Of a DNA stretch of 5,508 nt, positions 5,306 to 5,508 are shown piece after piece (position 1 is the first letter of the stretch; every line of letters starts with the position of its first letter). The notes under the pieces are model-generated. The model had not been told where the DNA came from, ran no database searches, and worked only from the letters and a program-made list of their open reading frames with translations. Location: contig JACQHI010000230.1 in assembly GCA_016199105.1 (NCBI GenBank), positions 1 through 5,508 of the forward strand, written 5' to 3'. Source of the stretch: Lentisphaerota bacterium. GTDB taxonomy: Bacteria > Verrucomicrobiota > Kiritimatiellia > JAAZAB01. The translations under genes and the position numbers were made by a program.

Positions 5306-5508
5306 GAAAGTCGGGCTGGATAGTTGCGGGATCGCTCCGACCCCTCGAACGGGTCGGGGAGGAAAGTCCGGACTCCAAAGGGCAGGGTGCCCCGCCGTAA
5401 TGGCGGGGGGGATTCCGCTAAACGGAATCGACGGAAAGCGCCACAGAGAACAGACCGTTCCGGTGTGAAAACACCGGAATAAGGGTGAAAAGGCGGTGTA
5501 AGAGACCA
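5306..5508 (+). ncRNA. rnpB: RNase P RNA, bacterial class A, 5' part (truncated by window)
   Basis: This is the catalytic RNA of RNase P, which trims the 5' leader of precursor tRNAs. The hallmark GAGGAAAGTCCGGACTCC is at 5359-5376, followed by GGGCAGGGTGCC (about 5380-5391). ACAGAGAACAGACC is at 5443-5456 and AAGGGTGAAAAGGCGGTGTA at 5481-5500. Helices can be traced: P3 is a perfect 7-bp hairpin (5337-5357), P8 has a GTAAT loop (5390-5408), P9 is at 5411-5429, and P12 is a 9-bp stem capped by a GAAA tetraloop (5458-5479). The P3 hairpin is short and simple. The 5' end is placed by aligning GGATAGTTGC (5318-5327) to the P1/P2 junction of known class A RNAs, so it is uncertain by several bases. 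The 3' half, with the partners of P1, P2 and P4, lies beyond the window. Confidence 0.96.

Overview
This is a bacterial window of about 5.5 kb, moderately GC-rich and densely coded. No gene gives a firm taxonomic call. A GxDLY-type SGNH hydrolase, a CT398-like zinc-ribbon protein and small palindromic intergenic repeats together suggest an uncultured member of the PVC side of the tree (Lentisphaerota, Kiritimatiellota, Verrucomicrobiota or Planctomycetota). That placement is inference; the class A RNase P RNA only supports Bacteria.

Layout. Five genes run leftward on the minus strand from about 4436 to 280. In transcription order they are queF (preQ0 reductase), an enolase-superfamily enzyme of the MenC/N-acylamino acid racemase type, a class I SAM-dependent methyltransferase, a GxDLY-plus-SGNH hydrolase, and a second, smaller SGNH hydrolase. 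Their gaps are 65, 45 and 64 bases, and the last pair overlaps by three bases. No strong terminator is visible between them, so a single transcript is plausible. It would end in a 3' region carrying two hairpins, then a hairpin with a T5 tract at 87-106. On the plus strand, a coiled-coil C4 zinc-ribbon gene (4562-5281) has a good sigma70-like promoter and a Shine-Dalgarno sequence. About 25 bases after its stop begins rnpB, which is cut by the right window edge.

How the genes fit together. QueF is a tRNA-modification enzyme and the zinc-ribbon/rnpB pair is housekeeping. The two SGNH hydrolases, the methyltransferase and the enolase-family enzyme may be a small-molecule or glycan-tailoring set, but nothing here fixes their substrates. 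The run of genes may simply be co-oriented.

I see no phage, CRISPR, toxin-antitoxin or insertion-sequence signal, and no clearly new biological system. The best second-look items are the tandem unrelated-subfamily SGNH pair with a coupled TTG start, the full-active-site enolase-family enzyme outside any visible menaquinone context, and several short palindromic or reiterated intergenic elements.
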